Source: Paramesorhizobium leguminum (GTDB lineage: Bacteria > Pseudomonadota > Alphaproteobacteria > Rhizobiales > Rhizobiaceae). From it: a stretch of 64,000 nucleotides of DNA. Below the pieces are notes generated by a model that saw only the letters and a list, made by a program, of their open reading frames with translations, ran no database searches and was not told the origin of the DNA. Within the stretch, counting starts at the first letter, position 1, and each line of letters opens with the position of its first letter. Positions 25,345 through 34,378 of the stretch are shown one piece after another. The position numbers were made by a program, and so were the translations under genes. The stretch is from contig NZ_QJTF01000011.1 of assembly GCF_003217235.1 (NCBI RefSeq), positions 1 to 64,000 on the forward strand, given 5' to 3'.

Positions 25345-26802
25345 TTACCTCACCGCATTGAGGAGATCGTCGAGCATCGCGCCGACGGTTGACAGTATCC
25401 GGCTGGACGCGCTGAACGACTGTTCGATTTCGAGCAGCAGCGCCATTTCTTCATTGATATCGACGCCCGTGGCGTTGGAGAGCGCCTGATCCGCGCGCGA
25501 TGCGACGGTGGAATTATAGGCCTTGCTCTCCGCCGCGACCTGCCGCTTGCCTTCGAGCCAGCTGGCCGAACCGGTGCTGTAATCGATGATGCTCAGATTC
25601 GAGCCGGCCCCCGCGGCGGTATCGAAATTGCGCTTCTCGCCGACCTGTCCGATCAATTGCTGCAGACGGTCCGAGAATGCCGCGCCATTGCTCTTGTTAT
25701 AGTCATAGGCGCCCCCGCTTCCGTCGCGCAAGCGTTCGGCGCTGCCGCCTTCGGAGCGGATATAGGCTGAGGGAACCCTGATCGTCCCCGCGAGGCCGGG
25801 CACAAGCTTCCCATCCGCCGGCACGGCGGGCGAGCCGGGATAGCTGAAAAGCCCTGTGATAGTCGGATTGCCCGCGCCGGTCTGGTCGGTCTCCGCAAAC
25901 ATCGAGACGAGGCCTCGGGCGATTTCGTCGAGCTGGCTTTGATAATCCGGCGCCACCTGGTCGCGCAGTTGCAGAAGCCCGGAGAGGCGTCCCGTCCCAA
26001 AGGGCTGCTCGAACGTGCCATGCGAGAGCGGCACGCCATCCACATAGACATTGTTGCCCTTTACCCCGGCGGCAAATGCGGTGGTCGGCTCGAAGCTCAC
26101 GGCGCGCGCGGTCTTTTCGAAAAGCGTCACGCCGTTCTCGGCGAAGATAACCATGTCGTTGTCGCTGCGCGTCATGGTGGTGATGCCGATTTCGCCCGAC
26201 AGATCCTTCAGGATCGCATCGCGCTCATCGAGAAAGTCCGACACATCTTCGCCCGACCGGGTGCCGTTGACGATCTTGCTGTTGACGGCCTCGAACTTCG
26301 CCAGCATCTCGTTGATGTCGTCGACCGAGGCGGCAATATCGGCATCCGCGTCGGCGCGCAGCTTCTGGACCTGCAAGCTTCCTTCATTGAGCGCATTGGC
26401 GAGGGCCACGGCCTTGTTGACGGCCATGTCGCCGGTCGCGCCCTGGCTGGGCTGCGTGGCGTAGGTCTGCAGCGCATCGCGCAAATCACCGATAAGCGCC
26501 GCGGGCGAACCGGCATAATTGTTGGCCGAATAGAGCGCGGACAGGCGGTCGAGCCCCGTAGCGAGCGTGCTCGACGATGCATTCTGGCTGTTCGCCTCGA
26601 TATAGCGCGTCAGCAGCGCCTCATCCGCCGAGCGGCCGACATTCACATAAAGCGAGCCATGGGCCCCCGATACGAGAGAGCCTGTGCGCCTGACATAATT
26701 CGGATCGCTCGCGCCCGCGATATTCCGCGAGACGATCGCCGTCTTCTTCGACGCCGCCGCCAGGGAATTCTGGGCCGTAAGCAATGCAGAACTGAGTGAC
26801 AT
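25345..26802 (-). CDS. flgK: Hook-filament junction protein FlgK (HAP1)
   Basis: 485 aa. The rod/hook family N-terminus SSALLTAQNSLAAASKKTAI and NYVRRTG, and the C-terminal domain VDINEEMALLLEIEQSFSAS, which is diagnostic, followed by SRILSTVGAMLDDLL. It caps the hook and starts the junction. It is the second gene of the flgE operon. Confidence 0.94.
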   Translation of the reverse strand: MSLSSALLTAQNSLAAASKKTAIVSRNIAGASDPNYVRRTGSLVSGAHGSLYVNVGRSADEALLTRYIEANSQNASSSTLATGLDRLSALYSANNYAGSPAALIGDLRDALQTYATQPSQGATGDMAVNKAVALANALNEGSLQVQKLRADADADIAASVDDINEMLAKFEAVNSKIVNGTRSGEDVSDFLDERDAILKDLSGEIGITTMTRSDNDMVIFAENGVTLFEKTARAVSFEPTTAFAAGVKGNNVYVDGVPLSHGTFEQPFGTGRLSGLLQLRDQVAPDYQSQLDEIARGLVSMFAETDQTGAGNPTITGLFSYPGSPAVPADGKLVPGLAGTIRVPSAYIRSEGGSAERLRDGSGGAYDYNKSNGAAFSDRLQQLIGQVGEKRNFDTAAGAGSNLSIIDYSTGSASWLEGKRQVAAESKAYNSTVASRADQALSNATGVDINEEMALLLEIEQSFSASSRILSTVGAMLDDLLNAVR

Positions 26803-26876
26803 TCTCTTTCCAATCCCCGCCAGTATTGGAGTATTTTACAGCCGGCGGGACCCGCCCGGCTTGTCGTCAAAATCCG

Positions 26877-28184
26877 CTATCTCTTGAGGTTCACCAGCAC
26901 ATCCATCAAATCCGCGCCCGTCTGAAAGGCCTTGGAATTGGCGGTGTAGCTGCGCTGCGCCTCGATCATTTCGGTCAGTTCCTCCGCGATATCGGCATTG
27001 GACTCCTCAAGCGCGCCGGAGGAAATGCTGCCCATGCCACCCTCTCGCGGAAATCCGAGCTGGATATCGCCGGACTCCGCGCTGGGAGTGTAAACATTCC
27101 CGCTCAGGACCTTCATATTGTCCGGGCTCGCCACATTTCCGAGCGGAATACGATAAATCTCGCGCTGGCTGCCGTTCTCATAGAGGGCGACGACAGAGCC
27201 ATCATCGCCGATATCCACACTCTTGATGGTGCTGGGTCCCCGCCCATCGATATTCGCCTCGTAAATCGTGTATTTGCCAGCCAGCGACTTCGTAGCCGAC
27301 ATATCGAGTTCAAGGGTCTGCCCGCCTGGAATAGCGATCTTCAGGATACCGTCCGCCGGGGTGCTGCCCGTAGTCAGCTTGCCCGTGGTCGAATCGAACG
27401 CCATGGTCGAATTACTAAGGGGAACGGCATTGGTGCCGTCGGCGTTCTTATAGGGAAATCCGCCATTGGTCGCTTTGGAGGAGTCGTACACCGCGACCTC
27501 CCAGGTAGCTGGTGTGGGCGGAGTGGCTGTGAGATTGGCTTCCGTCTTCTTGCTGAAATAAACATCCAGCTTTATCGGGTTGCCGAGATTGTCGAAGGCC
27601 TGGAGCGACGTCTTGTTGGTGAAATTGGCGCTTCCATTGGCACCCGCCGATGGAGCCGCAACGATCGCGGCATCCGTCGGCAGATTGACGGTGAATTTTC
27701 CCGTCCGGCTCGGATCGGCGACCAGATCCATCTGCGCGATGTCGATCTTTTCCAGCCCCTGGAAGCCGTTGGCGACGTTGTTCACCTTTCCATCCACGAC
27801 CGGATAGCCCATCAGATAATAGCCGGCGGTGTTGTAGAGATAACCTTCGGGATCCTTCACGAATGAACCCGAACGCGTGAGATATGGCGTTCCGTTCTTG
27901 TCGCTGACGACGAAAAAACCATTGCCGTCAATGGCAAGATCGGTGGGGGAATCCGAATCGCGGATGCCGCCCTGCTGGGAAATCCCATAGCGCACATCGG
28001 TCTTGACGCTGCCGGAATTGTACTGCCCGTTCGTGCTGGGCAGCACCAGCGAGGAGAACTGGGCGTTGGCGCGCTTGTAGCCGGCGGTGGAGGAATTGGC
28101 GATGTTATCGGCAACCGCGGACAGCCGGTTCACCTGGGCATTCATGCCCGAAACGCCGGTACGCATCATCCCATAAAGGCTCAT
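26877..28184 (-). CDS. flgE: Flagellar hook protein FlgE
   Basis: 435 aa, usual length. It has the axial N-terminus GMMRTGVSGMNAQVNRLSAV with DNIANSSTAGYKRA, hook-type DLAIDGNGFFVV, and the C-terminal ALEESNADIAEELTEMIEAQ then RSYTANSKAFQT. It builds the hook. As first gene of its operon it has a copy of the shared promoter element at 28219-28244; the promoter gap to ftcR is 141 bp. Confidence 0.95.
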   Translation of the reverse strand: MSLYGMMRTGVSGMNAQVNRLSAVADNIANSSTAGYKRANAQFSSLVLPSTNGQYNSGSVKTDVRYGISQQGGIRDSDSPTDLAIDGNGFFVVSDKNGTPYLTRSGSFVKDPEGYLYNTAGYYLMGYPVVDGKVNNVANGFQGLEKIDIAQMDLVADPSRTGKFTVNLPTDAAIVAAPSAGANGSANFTNKTSLQAFDNLGNPIKLDVYFSKKTEANLTATPPTPATWEVAVYDSSKATNGGFPYKNADGTNAVPLSNSTMAFDSTTGKLTTGSTPADGILKIAIPGGQTLELDMSATKSLAGKYTIYEANIDGRGPSTIKSVDIGDDGSVVALYENGSQREIYRIPLGNVASPDNMKVLSGNVYTPSAESGDIQLGFPREGGMGSISSGALEESNADIAEELTEMIEAQRSYTANSKAFQTGADLMDVLVNLKR

Positions 28185-28218
28185 AGAAAGCTCCTGATCT
28201 TGGAATCCCTTGGGGCGA

Positions 28219-28244
28219 GGCTAGCTCACGGCGCTTGCGTGAAG
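28219..28244 (-). promoter_or_regulatory. Candidate FtcR-type promoter of the flgE operon
   Basis: On the coding strand CTTCACGCAAGC (28233-28244), 8 nt, then CTAGCC (28219-28224). The motif starts 49 bp before the flgE ATG. One mismatch (G to A, allowed as R) to the fliF and motA copies. Confidence 0.6.
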
Positions 28245-28325
28245 CTGAATCCTTGGAGAGACACCCAGAATGTTTGGAAAAGCGGTTACACGGGGAGAGA
28301 AGCCGGGAACCCCGGCCCGGTCCGG

Positions 28326-29009
28326 TTACTCGATATCGATGCAGTAGCCAAGGAAGCGCTTGGAATCGATGGGGTCATAGCCAAGCCGCTCCCTGAGCTT
28401 CTTGCGCAGCTTGCTGATATGGCTCTCCACCACGTTTTCCTCGACTTCCGCATCGAAAATCCCGTAGATCGCGCTGAATATCTGCGTCTTGTTCAGCCTG
28501 CGCCCGCGATTGGCGATGAGGTATTCGAGTATCCGCCGCTCGCGCCGCGGCAGGATGAACTCCACCCCGTTGATCTCAGGATCGCGCCCGTCGGAAAAGA
28601 CCCGGATCGGCCCGACCTGCGTTCCCGTCTCTGCCTTGGCAGCATCCGCGCCGGCCCGGCGGCGAATGGCGTTGATGCGCGCCATGATCTCGCGGACATG
28701 AACCGGCTTGCGCACCACATCATCGACGCCGGACTGGAACAACTCCAGCGTATGCTCCAGCGATTGCGACTCATTGACCGCAATAACCGGCGCCGGCGAG
28801 CGTTCGCGTATCTTGATGGGAAGGTGATTCCGATTGGCGCATTCGCCGATCAGAAAGGCCTCGACGGCCAGAATATCGCTCGTGGCGACGCTGTCTACCC
28901 AGTCACCGAAATCGGCCGGAGAGAAACCAGTCGTTGAAATGCCTTCTCGCCCAAACCAGGAGGAATACCCACTGGTCACCAGGTTGCGTTCGTCCACAAC
29001 CACAATCAT
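28326..29009 (-). CDS. ftcR: FtcR-type flagellar master regulator, OmpR family
   Basis: 227 aa. An N-terminal receiver-like domain (residues 1-110) is followed by an OmpR winged-helix domain ([20 protein letters not shown], then [15 protein letters not shown]). The position of the phosphoacceptor Asp is occupied by Glu50 (ILAVEAFL), so it is probably phosphorylation-independent; the late Lys (VRKPV) is kept. Brucella FtcR and Sinorhizobium Rem have this layout and switch on flagellar operons. It is a single gene with its own 235-bp promoter region carrying CtrA- and PHO-like sites. Confidence 0.88.
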   Translation of the reverse strand: MIVVVDERNLVTSGYSSWFGREGISTTGFSPADFGDWVDSVATSDILAVEAFLIGECANRNHLPIKIRERSPAPVIAVNESQSLEHTLELFQSGVDDVVRKPVHVREIMARINAIRRRAGADAAKAETGTQVGPIRVFSDGRDPEINGVEFILPRRERRILEYLIANRGRRLNKTQIFSAIYGIFDAEVEENVVESHISKLRKKLRERLGYDPIDSKRFLGYCIDIE

Positions 29010-29175
29010 CGGCCCGCCTCCGAATCAGTATGCTACCCCGTGGAACGAAGAACTAACTGGCGCGATGACTCGCAGGCAACCCCTATTAATTGGGATTCGC
29101 TTATTGTGAGTACTACTGGAGATTTTTAAGGAGCACCGACGGGAACAAAGCCGCTCTACCGCAATGCAACATTCC

Positions 29176-29193
29176 TTGTCATCAAACTTTCAT
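29176..29193 (-). promoter_or_regulatory. Candidate PHO box upstream of ftcR
   Basis: TTGTCATCAAACTTTCAT is two 11-bp-spaced direct repeats with two changes from the PhoB consensus CTGTCAT-N4-CTGTCAT. It also forms part of an inverted repeat TGTCATCA/TGATGACA (29177-29202). It is about 170 bp before the ftcR start. Its orientation is opposite to the gene, which weakens the call. Confidence 0.35.
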
Positions 29194-29225
29194 ATGATGA
29201 CACCTAACGCGTAATTTAACAGTTG

Positions 29226-29241
29226 TTAACAATGTGTTAAC
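29226..29241 (-). promoter_or_regulatory. Candidate CtrA box upstream of ftcR
   Basis: TTAACAATGTGTTAAC fits the full CtrA consensus TTAA-N7-TTAAC. A further TTAA lies 6 nt before it (29216-29219). It is about 217 bp upstream of ftcR and next to the 3' end of the transglycosylase gene. CtrA is the cell-cycle master regulator of this class. Confidence 0.55.
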
Positions 29242-29244
29242 AAA

Positions 29245-29853
29245 TCAACCAAAACAGAAGCGCCGCGCCTGGACCGTCCAGTTTCCAAAGCCCGTCGCCA
29301 CCATATTTTCCATCACCCGGCACACATATTTTTTTTGCGCCGGGTCGTTGTTGGGGCCGGCATGATACCGCGCGACGGCCAACGTCCAGTTGCCTTCACG
29401 CGTGCGAAGCTCTTTGAGGAAGCGCGCGGCGTAATCGACATTGGCGCCAGGCTGAATCATTTGTGCCACTGACGGAAATTTATTCCCGTGAAAGTAGTGG
29501 TTGATTTGCATACAGCCGAGATCGATCAACTTGGCGCCCTGGCTTCGGACCACCTCGAAGCGCGATAGCGCCGCCGCCGCCGTGGGCAGGAATTCCGCCC
29601 TGCCCTCTATGTTCATCGCATAAGGCTGCAGGGAATTCTTGCGCCCTGTTTCAGTCAGCCCCACCGCATAAAGAATGCCTATCGGGACGCCATATTTGGC
29701 CGATGCCTTATGCATTTCCCGCTCGCAAACATTTTCCGCCCATGCGGGCAACGCCAAGATACTAGACGACAAGCCCGCGAGACAGACGGCGGTTCGAAGG
29801 CATCTCGGCAGGCGCGGATGAAATACCCTGTTGCTCCGGCTCCATCCGCCCAT
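29245..29853 (-). CDS. Periplasmic lytic transglycosylase (SLT-like), flagellar
   Basis: 202 aa. A signal peptide (basic start, then CLAGLSSSILALPAWA) is followed by an SLT-type domain: ILYAVGLTETGRKNSLQPYA with the catalytic Glu, LGCMQINHYFHG and AVARYHAGPNN. It cleaves peptidoglycan. The ATG at 29853 is the best start although it lies 92 nt inside fliK. As FlgJ here lacks its muramidase part, this enzyme probably opens the wall for the rod, as SltF does in Rhodobacter. Confidence 0.8.
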   Translation of the reverse strand: MGGWSRSNRVFHPRLPRCLRTAVCLAGLSSSILALPAWAENVCEREMHKASAKYGVPIGILYAVGLTETGRKNSLQPYAMNIEGRAEFLPTAAAALSRFEVVRSQGAKLIDLGCMQINHYFHGNKFPSVAQMIQPGANVDYAARFLKELRTREGNWTLAVARYHAGPNNDPAQKKYVCRVMENMVATGFGNWTVQARRFCFG

Positions 29854-31144
29854 CGCGTCGACCCCGATTGCCACCATTGCTCTCTTCCTGCATCTGCCCA
29901 TGCATTTGCGCCCCGTTGCGCCCGCCAGCCCCTCCGTCAGATTGCCCCTGCGGGGTAAAACCCTGCTGTCCCGGCTGGCCGCCCGCAAGGTTCGCCGTGG
30001 ATGAGCTTACCCGCTCGGTCACCGTGACGGCGACGACGGCATTGTCGCTTAATCCCGCCGACTGCAGCGCCTTGCCAAGCATCTCGCGGTCGGCGGCAAG
30101 CCGCTCCGCCGTCTCGCGCCGATCGGCTATGAGTTCTACCTGCATCCCCTCCGGCACGAGCCTCAGTCTGGCGGTGACGGTTCCAAGCTCCTCCGGCTGC
30201 AGCCGGATGCTGAGCGTCTTCGCCACGCCGTTGCTGCGCTCCGAGATGATTTCCACACCCGCGAGATGAACAGCCGGCCTGGCTGGCACGGCAGCAGCCG
30301 GCGCGGGAGCGGCGGGCGCGTTTACACCGCTGCTCACGCTTGGCGTATTCGGCACCATCCGGTCGCCATTGCCGGCATCAACGCTCCGCTCGCCATTACC
30401 GGTGTCAACGCTCCGCTTGCCATCGGGAGTGTCAACGCTCCGCGCCGGGGAAGCGGATATATCCGGCTGAGTGGGCGGCTCCAGCTTGTCGTCCCTCCTG
30501 CCTTGCCGCAAAGCCGGCTCGGCTTTCGGTGCAGGAACGGACCCCTCATCTTTAACTGGCGATGTCGCCGACGCACTTTCGCGCTGCTTGGCCGCCGGCG
30601 CACTGTCACGCTGTTTGGCCACCGGCTCGGAAACAGGAAACGCAGGCGCGGCTGTGGGAAGCGCATTCTTTTCCGCCGCTTTTTTCGGGTCGGCTTTTGT
30701 ATCCACCGCATCGCCATCGATAGGCGCGGTCGTCGGAACTTCTTTACTTCTATCGACGCGAACGCTTTTCCCCTCGGGCGCGGGCGTGAAAGGACCTGCG
30801 TCTTCGCTCAATCCTATCGCTTCTGCTTGTCTGGATCCTGTCGTTTCTGCTTGTCTGGAAAAAAACGGATCAAGCGCAAGCACAGCCTGCACCGTGATTG
30901 CCGGCACGGGATCGGCCACATTTTTTTCGCTCGTCTCCTCGCGGGCGTAGGCGTCCATCACGTCTGGTACCGGGCTCCCGCGCTTTTCCACTTTGTCTTT
31001 TATCTCCCGGACCAGCGCTTCGAAATCCGCCGGCCCTTTGGGTTCAGCGCTAACCTCCCGCTCTTCACGAAGCCCGGCTTTGCCGCCCGTCCGAGCCGGA
31101 CGCGCCGGTGGCTGCATCTGCGCCAGAATATCCTTGATCATCAT
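29762..31144 (-). CDS. fliK: FliK-like hook-length control protein
   Basis: 460 aa. A long low-complexity Pro/Ala/Lys region precedes the conserved C-terminal FliK core LSIRLQPEELGTVTARLRLV at about residues 312-331, followed by a Gln/Gly-rich end. A short tandem repeat near residue 245 (RSVDTPDGK, RSVDTGNGE, RSVDAGNGD) suggests recent slippage. It measures hook length and switches export specificity. It overlaps motC by 4 nt and the transglycosylase gene by 92 nt. Confidence 0.85.
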   Translation of the reverse strand: MMIKDILAQMQPPARPARTGGKAGLREEREVSAEPKGPADFEALVREIKDKVEKRGSPVPDVMDAYAREETSEKNVADPVPAITVQAVLALDPFFSRQAETTGSRQAEAIGLSEDAGPFTPAPEGKSVRVDRSKEVPTTAPIDGDAVDTKADPKKAAEKNALPTAAPAFPVSEPVAKQRDSAPAAKQRESASATSPVKDEGSVPAPKAEPALRQGRRDDKLEPPTQPDISASPARSVDTPDGKRSVDTGNGERSVDAGNGDRMVPNTPSVSSGVNAPAAPAPAAAVPARPAVHLAGVEIISERSNGVAKTLSIRLQPEELGTVTARLRLVPEGMQVELIADRRETAERLAADREMLGKALQSAGLSDNAVVAVTVTERVSSSTANLAGGQPGQQGFTPQGQSDGGAGGRNGAQMHGQMQEESNGGNRGRRDGRMEPEQQGISSAPAEMPSNRRLSRGLVV

Positions 31145-32397
31145 GGCGTCGCCTTTTCCAATCGCCGGCCCAAGAGCCTGTCCACTTCCGCCAGCTTCTT
31201 CCGGGTCGCGTCCATGCTCTCCTGCACCGATGTATCGACAGCTGCTTCCGTCTCGCCGCGCGGCTCTATCCAGGATGGCCCCACCTCCTTGGCAGCAGAG
31301 ATGGGAACCGCTTTTACCGATGGCGCAACGCCATCCGCCGCCGGGTTGTCCGGCGCCCGCACCACTCGCCCCGCCATCGCTTCCGCCGCCTCCAACAAAA
31401 GCCTGTCGCGCTCATGGAGGCGGTCCTTTGGAATTTCAGACAATGTGCGGATGGCATCCCCGGCGCCGGTCGAGGCGGCCTTGCTTGCCGCCGAATAGAG
31501 CCGCGCCTGCGTATCGTCGAGATCGAGTTCGCGCGCGAGTTCCACAGCTTTTGCCGACGTGAATCGGGCGCGTTCCAACTGCCCGTCGACAAGCGCGCCA
31601 CGCGCCACGCGCAAGTAGAATGTCCGCTGCGCCGCCGGGCTGGCGAACCGCGCCAGCTCCGCTATTTCCTCATTCGCGATCCTGTCCTTCAATTGTAGCA
31701 GCGCATCGACAAGCTGCAAGAAGAAATCCTCGCGATAAGGCGAGCGGGGAAAACGCTCTAGATAGTTGCGCGCCAGCATCCGCAGCTTGGCCGCATCGCC
31801 CTGCCCCGCTGCGATTTTTAGGGAACGCCGGATCGCCGCCTCCTCGAACAGCGACCCAGGCATGGAAACCCGGATATGATCCAGCCGCATCAACGCCAGC
31901 GCCGGATCGTTGGCGGCAAGCATCGGCGATGTCACCAGATAGATCGAAGCGACCAGCTCAGGCGGCAGGCCGGACGGCAGCGGCTCGGCAAATTGCTTCA
32001 CCGCTTCCGCCGAATTGGCGTCCGCATAGGCCAGCGTCCCGGCGACGAGACGCGGCGGCATCAGATCCGGCGCGGCGGAGGTGAGAATGTTCCGCACCAC
32101 TTCCGGATTGCCGCCGTTCAGAAGATAAATGACCGCTGCATAAAGGTTATTCTGCTGGGACCAGACATCCGATGAGCTGGCTTTCATTTGCTCTGCAATG
32201 CGTACGAGCACCCGGTTCAGCATTGCCAGCGCTTCCGGCTTGCCCGCCACCACCTGATCCTGCAGCATACGCAGCGAGCGCACGAGCTGGTAGGGTTGGA
32301 GCCTGGGTAGCGGAGAGGCTGCATGTGCGCCTGTGCAGAGGAACAAGGCGGCAGTGATGATGATGACGGCATGCAGCGAGCGTTGGAGTTTCTTCAT
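31141..32397 (-). CDS. motC: Periplasmic motility protein MotC
   Basis: 418 aa. A signal peptide (residues 1-26, ending THAHA-like GAHA-A) is followed by an all-helical repeat-like region (LVRSLRMLQDQVVAGKPEAL and NYLERFPRSPYREDFF) typical of MotC of rhizobia and Brucella, which interacts with MotB in the periplasm. It lies between motB and fliK. Family B copy 4 sits just before its start. Confidence 0.88.
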   Translation of the reverse strand: MKKLQRSLHAVIIITAALFLCTGAHAASPLPRLQPYQLVRSLRMLQDQVVAGKPEALAMLNRVLVRIAEQMKASSSDVWSQQNNLYAAVIYLLNGGNPEVVRNILTSAAPDLMPPRLVAGTLAYADANSAEAVKQFAEPLPSGLPPELVASIYLVTSPMLAANDPALALMRLDHIRVSMPGSLFEEAAIRRSLKIAAGQGDAAKLRMLARNYLERFPRSPYREDFFLQLVDALLQLKDRIANEEIAELARFASPAAQRTFYLRVARGALVDGQLERARFTSAKAVELARELDLDDTQARLYSAASKAASTGAGDAIRTLSEIPKDRLHERDRLLLEAAEAMAGRVVRAPDNPAADGVAPSVKAVPISAAKEVGPSWIEPRGETEAAVDTSVQESMDATRKKLAEVDRLLGRRLEKATP

Positions 32398-32407
32398 GAG
32401 AGGTTGC

Positions 32408-32568
32408 CACCCCCCTCTGCCCTGCCGGGCATCTCCCCCTCAAGGGGGGAGATTGGCTGACACTGCCCTCGGCCTTTATTCTGCAGCACCGGCGATTGGT
32501 GCCGGGCGTATATGACGGTGTAATCTCCCCCCTTGAGGGGGAGATGCCCGGCAGGGCAGAGGGGGGTG
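32408..32568. repeat. Palindromic repeat, family B, copy 4
   Basis: Full-length, near-perfect arms (CACCCCCCTCTGCCCTGCCG with inverted copy) between the motB stop and motC start. Its terminus is 11 bp before the motC ATG. Confidence 0.88.
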
Positions 32569-32592
32569 AGCGACGTCTCCATCACAACCACC

Positions 32593-33732
32593 CTACAACC
32601 CCGTCTTCAAAAATATATCAATCCGCCGATTCTCAGCCGCATTGACATCGTCAGCCTTCTTCGGCTGCCGGTCCGCGTATCCCTCCACGCGCAACACGCG
32701 CTTTTCGTCCAGGCCGCCGCGCACCAGCATGTAATATGCCATCTGCGCGCGCGCCGTTGAGAGCCGCCAATTGTCGTAAGCCGCGCTCTTGAAGGGCCGC
32801 GCATCCGTATGGCCGCTGATGATGACGTCGCCCTTCCGCTCAGCAATGATCTTGGCGATCTTTTCCATCACCTCCACCACCCGGCGGTCCGGCTTGGCTG
32901 ATCCAATAGCGAACATGCCGTAATCCATCTTGTCGGTAAGCTGGATCATCACGCCGCCCTCGGCGGGCACGACGGTGATATCAGGGCTGTTTGGCTCTTT
33001 CGCCGCAGGCGTAGCTTGAGCAATCTCCTGAGCGAGCTTTTCCACCTCTGCGTCCTTCGCCGCGCTATTCCTGCTCTCCTTGGGCTGGATTTGCTTTGCC
33101 TCAGGCGCCGCTTCCTTTTCCGCTTTCACGTCTTCCGCCTTCGGCGTCTTGGCGGGCGGCGCCGGTTCGGCGATCACGGGGAAAAGCTCGTCATCAGTCC
33201 GGTTCGACCAGTAATCAGGATTGAACGGATCGCGATAGGCCTTGCCGCCCTCGGAGCCGGTCAATGGTCCCGCAATGCTCGCGCCGCCCTCGCCCGCCTT
33301 CGATTGATTCTGCAGGACGCCGCTCTCATTGGCGATCTCCGCCAAGACCGCATAAGGCTCCTTGAACATCAGCCGCTCTTCGTTCTCCGTGGGCGTCTCG
33401 GTCTTCTTGTCGTTGATGACCTTGGTGCCCTGTTCCGTCGCCTTGTCATTCTCGAAGCGGATCTTGCCCTCGTTGCTGTCGATTTCCTCCACGCCCTTGC
33501 GGCTTGAGTGCTTGTCTATCAGCTTGACCGGGTTGAAATAGCTCGCCACCGCCGCCTTGGTTTCCTCATTGGCAGCGTTGATGAGCCACATGACAAGGAA
33601 GAACGCCATCATCGCGGTCATGAAATCCGCATAGGCGATCTTCCAGACGCCGCCATGATGCTCGTCATGGTCGCCGTTATTGCCCCGGCGCACGATGATG
33701 ATTTCGCGGTTGCTTTCAGGATCCCTGTTCAT
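32593..33732 (-). CDS. motB: Flagellar stator protein MotB
   Basis: 379 aa. A single membrane helix (about residues 32-52) contains the proton-binding Asp36 in AYADFMTAMMAFFLVMW. A long charged linker (about 53-230) precedes the OmpA-like peptidoglycan-binding domain (VIISGHTDARPF, NWRLSTARAQMAYYML, VEGYADRQP). The linker is longer than in enteric MotB, as usual where MotC is present. It overlaps the FliH-like gene by 4 nt; motA is on another operon at 49503. Confidence 0.94.
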   Translation of the reverse strand: MNRDPESNREIIIVRRGNNGDHDEHHGGVWKIAYADFMTAMMAFFLVMWLINAANEETKAAVASYFNPVKLIDKHSSRKGVEEIDSNEGKIRFENDKATEQGTKVINDKKTETPTENEERLMFKEPYAVLAEIANESGVLQNQSKAGEGGASIAGPLTGSEGGKAYRDPFNPDYWSNRTDDELFPVIAEPAPPAKTPKAEDVKAEKEAAPEAKQIQPKESRNSAAKDAEVEKLAQEIAQATPAAKEPNSPDITVVPAEGGVMIQLTDKMDYGMFAIGSAKPDRRVVEVMEKIAKIIAERKGDVIISGHTDARPFKSAAYDNWRLSTARAQMAYYMLVRGGLDEKRVLRVEGYADRQPKKADDVNAAENRRIDIFLKTGL

Positions 33733-34376
33733 CGGATCAGCGCTTTCAGTTCGTCAAGCAGGGGACCAAGCCGCGTTGCGACCACGCGCTCATCCAGCCT
33801 CAATTGCAGTTCCACCTGCTCCGCCTCGATGAAGAGGAAATTTTCGCGCACAAAGCCTTCACGCTTTTGGAGCGCGTCGAGAAGATCGCGAGGCCCGCTT
33901 ATTTCCATTCCCATCGCGGCAGGCAGGCAGGCGGCGGCCCGCCCGGCAAAATCGCTCACCGCCTTGTCCGCGAAATGTTCCGCCATAAGCGGCGCGATCA
34001 ACTCCGCCATTTGGCCGGAGAACGTTGCTTCCAGCGCACCAAGCCCTTCTAGCAACCCGACCATCAGAAGATCGGCCGTCTCACTTAAGGTCGCAGTCCT
34101 GAGCCCGGCCATCTCTTCCTCATGCGCGCGTTGCAGGCGCTGCTTTTCCGCCTCGTAGAGCGCATCCGCCTCCGCCCTTCCCGCTTCGCGCCCCGCCTCG
34201 AAAGCCTGTTTCAGCTGCAACTCGATATCGATGGCTTCCTCGAAAACTTGTTCTGGGGAGAGGTCTTCGTCCGCCTCCTCATGCCCCTGCGCGGCAGGCA
34301 GGATAATCACCTGCTCATCGGGAATGCGTCGCGGCGAAAAATCGGAAAGATAGCTGGCGATGGAAAGGGCGCTCAT
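33729..34376 (-). CDS. FliH-like flagellar protein
   Basis: 215 aa, acidic and helical. A coiled-coil centre (FEAGREAGRAEADALYEAEK, with the Gxx(x)G-type spacing of FliH) is followed by a C-terminal domain (EQVELQLRLDERVVATRLGP). Position directly after fliF and before motB fits a FliH/SctL-type stator of the FliI ATPase. Identity by sequence is weak; no other fliH candidate is in the window. Confidence 0.6.
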   Translation of the reverse strand: MSALSIASYLSDFSPRRIPDEQVIILPAAQGHEEADEDLSPEQVFEEAIDIELQLKQAFEAGREAGRAEADALYEAEKQRLQRAHEEEMAGLRTATLSETADLLMVGLLEGLGALEATFSGQMAELIAPLMAEHFADKAVSDFAGRAAACLPAAMGMEISGPRDLLDALQKREGFVRENFLFIEAEQVELQLRLDERVVATRLGPLLDELKALIR

Positions 34377-34378
34377 CG

